NCBI GenBank assembly: GCA_037444005.1
Contig: JBBING010000096.1
Span: 1 to 8,446 of the forward strand
Length of the DNA: 8,446 bases
Direction: 5' to 3'
From: DATLZC01 sp037444005
Lineage (GTDB): Bacteria; Chloroflexota; Dehalococcoidia; DSTF01; JACRBR01
Shown here: piece after piece, positions 4,908 to 8,446 of the stretch
Layout of the letters: each line of letters starts with the position of its first letter
Numbering within the stretch: position 1 is the stretch's first letter
Made by a program: the position numbers and the translations under genes
The notes under the pieces: model-generated
Databases searched by the model: none
What the model saw: only the letters and a program-made list of their open reading frames with translations
Told to the model about the DNA's origin: nothing

Positions 4908-5498
4908 ATGTACAAGATCGCTATGCTTCCGGCCGTTCTGATGACTCTTGTGCCGGCATTCGCGCTGGCCCAAGACCTGGCGCCTGAGGCGGCCACACCG
5001 TCCCCTGCAGAGGCAGATTCGATGCGCATAGAAGCAAGGGTGGCCGACGCTCCAGACGCAAGCGTAAGCATCGAGTTCTTAGGGTTAGACCTTCAGCCCG
5101 TACCTTGCCTTACAGCGGTGGACCTGCGCCCTGGCGGGAACCTCGCGGAATCCGTGATCACAGCTGTCATTCCGGCTTCCTGCCACGGTCCATCAACGTA
5201 CCCAATGTTTCGAATCGTGATCGATGGCTTAGTTGCGGGGGTGTTCGACTTTGAGCCAGGGAAGTCGGTGGACCTCGGGCGTCTCAAGCCAACCAGCGAC
5301 CCGTTCGAGAACGTGACAGCCCCCAATGCGGGTCTTGGCCTTGGCCCGTCGGTCCATGCGAACGACGGTACCGGACCCAACAGCGCGTACCTGTACGCTG
5401 CGTACGGCCTGTTCGCTGCCGCAGGGCTTCTGCTGGCCGCCGTGGTGGCATCGAGCTTGCTGCGGCGAGGCGCGTCCAAGCCAGGGGCGCCGAGGTGA
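4908..5498 (+). CDS. Exported protein with signal peptide and C-terminal membrane anchor
   Basis: A 196-residue protein of no family I recognise. Residues 1-21 are a signal peptide with a clear AFALA-Q cleavage site. Residues 22-158 would be extracytoplasmic: a Pro/Ala/Glu-rich stretch (22-48), then a beta-rich part (RIEARVADAPDASVSIEFLG; later FRIVIDGLVAGVFDFEPGKS) with only two cysteines, C67 and C92, a likely disulfide. After a Gly/Asn-rich linker, residues 160-185 form one membrane helix (YLYAAYGLFAAAGLLLAAVV), then a basic tail RRGASKPGAPR, so the topology is outside-in with a short cytoplasmic tail. There is no LPxTG motif. Start ATG 4908 has GAAGGGGGAA seven bases upstream. It follows the protease gene by 35 bases and is likely in its operon. 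It could be the protease's membrane partner, tether or substrate; that is inference from position. GC is intermediate between the protease gene and secA. Confidence 0.78.
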   Translation: MYKIAMLPAVLMTLVPAFALAQDLAPEAATPSPAEADSMRIEARVADAPDASVSIEFLGLDLQPVPCLTAVDLRPGGNLAESVITAVIPASCHGPSTYPMFRIVIDGLVAGVFDFEPGKSVDLGRLKPTSDPFENVTAPNAGLGLGPSVHANDGTGPNSAYLYAAYGLFAAAGLLLAAVVASSLLRRGASKPGAPR

Positions 5499-5528
5499 GA
5501 CCCTGCGTTTCGGCTGGCGAAGTCTTCC

Positions 5529-5556
5529 AGGAGCGGTCCGCTCGAGGGCCGCTCCT
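5529..5556. terminator. Hairpin after the anchored-protein gene
   Basis: AGGAGCGG (5529-5536) and CCGCTCCT (5549-5556) form a perfect 8-bp GC-rich stem around a 12-base loop, 30 bases after the stop codon. Inside it GAGCG-GTC-CGCTC gives an alternative small stem. Only pyrimidine-mixed sequence follows, with no T-run. The place suits the end of the protease operon. Confidence 0.45.
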
Positions 5557-5628
5557 CCCATTCCGGACCAGCGACCACCCGGTCAGATGTAGCCTCGCTT
5601 CCCCTTCTTCTCCGCTCGTCGGCGGGCG

Positions 5629-5663
5629 TCGACGTGGGCGTGGACGTCCGGGTCGTGCGCTGA
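5629..5663 (+). pseudogene. Detached fragment of a vapC 3' end
   Basis: TCGACGTGGGCGTGGACGT at 5629-5647 is identical to 3046-3064 in vapC1. Through the last sense codon, 29 of 33 bases match. In frame it reads VDVGVDVRVVR and a stop, against LDVGVDVEVVR and a stop in vapC1; the differences include third-position changes and a different stop codon, as expected of a related gene end that has drifted. Upstream of 5629 no further PIN-domain sequence is convincing. It marks either a lost toxin gene or a duplication left by insertion. Confidence 0.6.
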
Positions 5664-5671
5664 ACGTCCGC

Positions 5672-5709
5672 GTACCTCGCGATCCGATGCTGCGCCGTGG
5701 TGCTACCCT
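5672..5709 (+). promoter_or_regulatory. Second copy of the promoter-like element, upstream of secA
   Basis: 29 of 38 bases match 3844-3881 without gaps, beginning GTACCTCGCGA. The -10 position reads TGCTACCCT here, weaker than TGCTATCAT in the first copy, so this copy may be inactive; TAGAAT at 5748-5753 is the alternative -10 for secA, without a clear -35. Confidence 0.4.
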
Positions 5710-5802
5710 TCCTGTTCCCCCGATAGCCCCCGTTCTCGCCCCTGCGGTAGAATCCAGTAGACCGGCGCGCTCCTTCGTGCGGGAGGGGCCGGCGGGAATG
5801 CG

Positions 5803-8446
<2,644 letters not shown>

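Larger units (their letters stand above)
5499..5802. other. Non-coding stretch before secA
   Basis: No credible gene here; the open frames have no family features. It holds, in order, a terminator-like hairpin (5529-5556), a detached fragment of a vapC 3' end (5629-5663), a repeated promoter-like element (5672-5709) and a TAGAAT box (5748-5753) that could be the secA -10. C-rich pyrimidine tracts (5600-5613, 5706-5720) occur in it. Confidence 0.6.

Noticed and set aside
5080..5092. TTAGGGTTAG as a telomere-like or regulatory repeat
   Set aside because: A single occurrence within the coding sequence of the anchored protein; no second copy nearby.

Overview
The window looks like a chromosomal segment of a GC-rich bacterium. 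Sampled secA rows run about 68-78% GC. The SecA C-terminal motif (GIGLQGYAQQDPLVAYKREA) and the RSDKKDQPR loop of the phosphoribosyl-pyrophosphate synthetase point to Chloroflexota or a nearby lineage, but that assignment rests on remembered family motifs and is only moderately secure. Three conserved housekeeping genes frame the window: corA (minus strand, C-terminus cut by the left edge), prs (plus strand, TTG start) and secA (plus strand, cut by the right edge inside its zinc-binding SEC-C motif).

Layout: corA (949 to 1, minus) and prs (1154-2095, plus) diverge from a 204-bp spacer that holds a credible promoter for each. Between prs and secA lies about 3.7 kb of accessory DNA. It starts with the last two repeats of a leucine-rich-repeat protein (minus, 2106-2351), which has lost its front part. 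Next come two unrelated VapBC-type toxin-antitoxin operons facing each other tail to tail: vapB1-vapC1 on plus (2422-3080) and vapB2-vapC2 on minus (3774-3100). Then comes a three-gene plus-strand group: a stand-alone LuxR/NarL-type DNA-binding domain with a CxxC at its N-terminus (3928-4149), a secreted metzincin-like zinc protease of clearly lower GC (4252-4872), and a signal-peptide protein with one C-terminal membrane anchor (4908-5498). A 304-bp non-coding stretch precedes secA.

The non-coding DNA is informative. The 3' end of vapC1 recurs as a fragment just before secA (19 identical bases, 29 of 33 overall). A 38-bp promoter-like stretch before the LuxR-type gene also recurs before secA (29 of 38 ungapped). 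Together these suggest that the accessory DNA arrived, or was rearranged, by insertion with duplication next to secA. Two dyads built on TAGGG/CCCTA and CTACCC/GGGTAG lie between the LuxR-type gene and the protease gene. The second sits where a class II activator would bind for a weak promoter read in the sequence.

The best candidate for an undescribed system is the regulator / secreted protease / anchored protein trio: the regulator may switch on an exported protease whose partner, substrate or tether is the anchored protein. That is inference from order, spacing and sequence features, not from known homologues.
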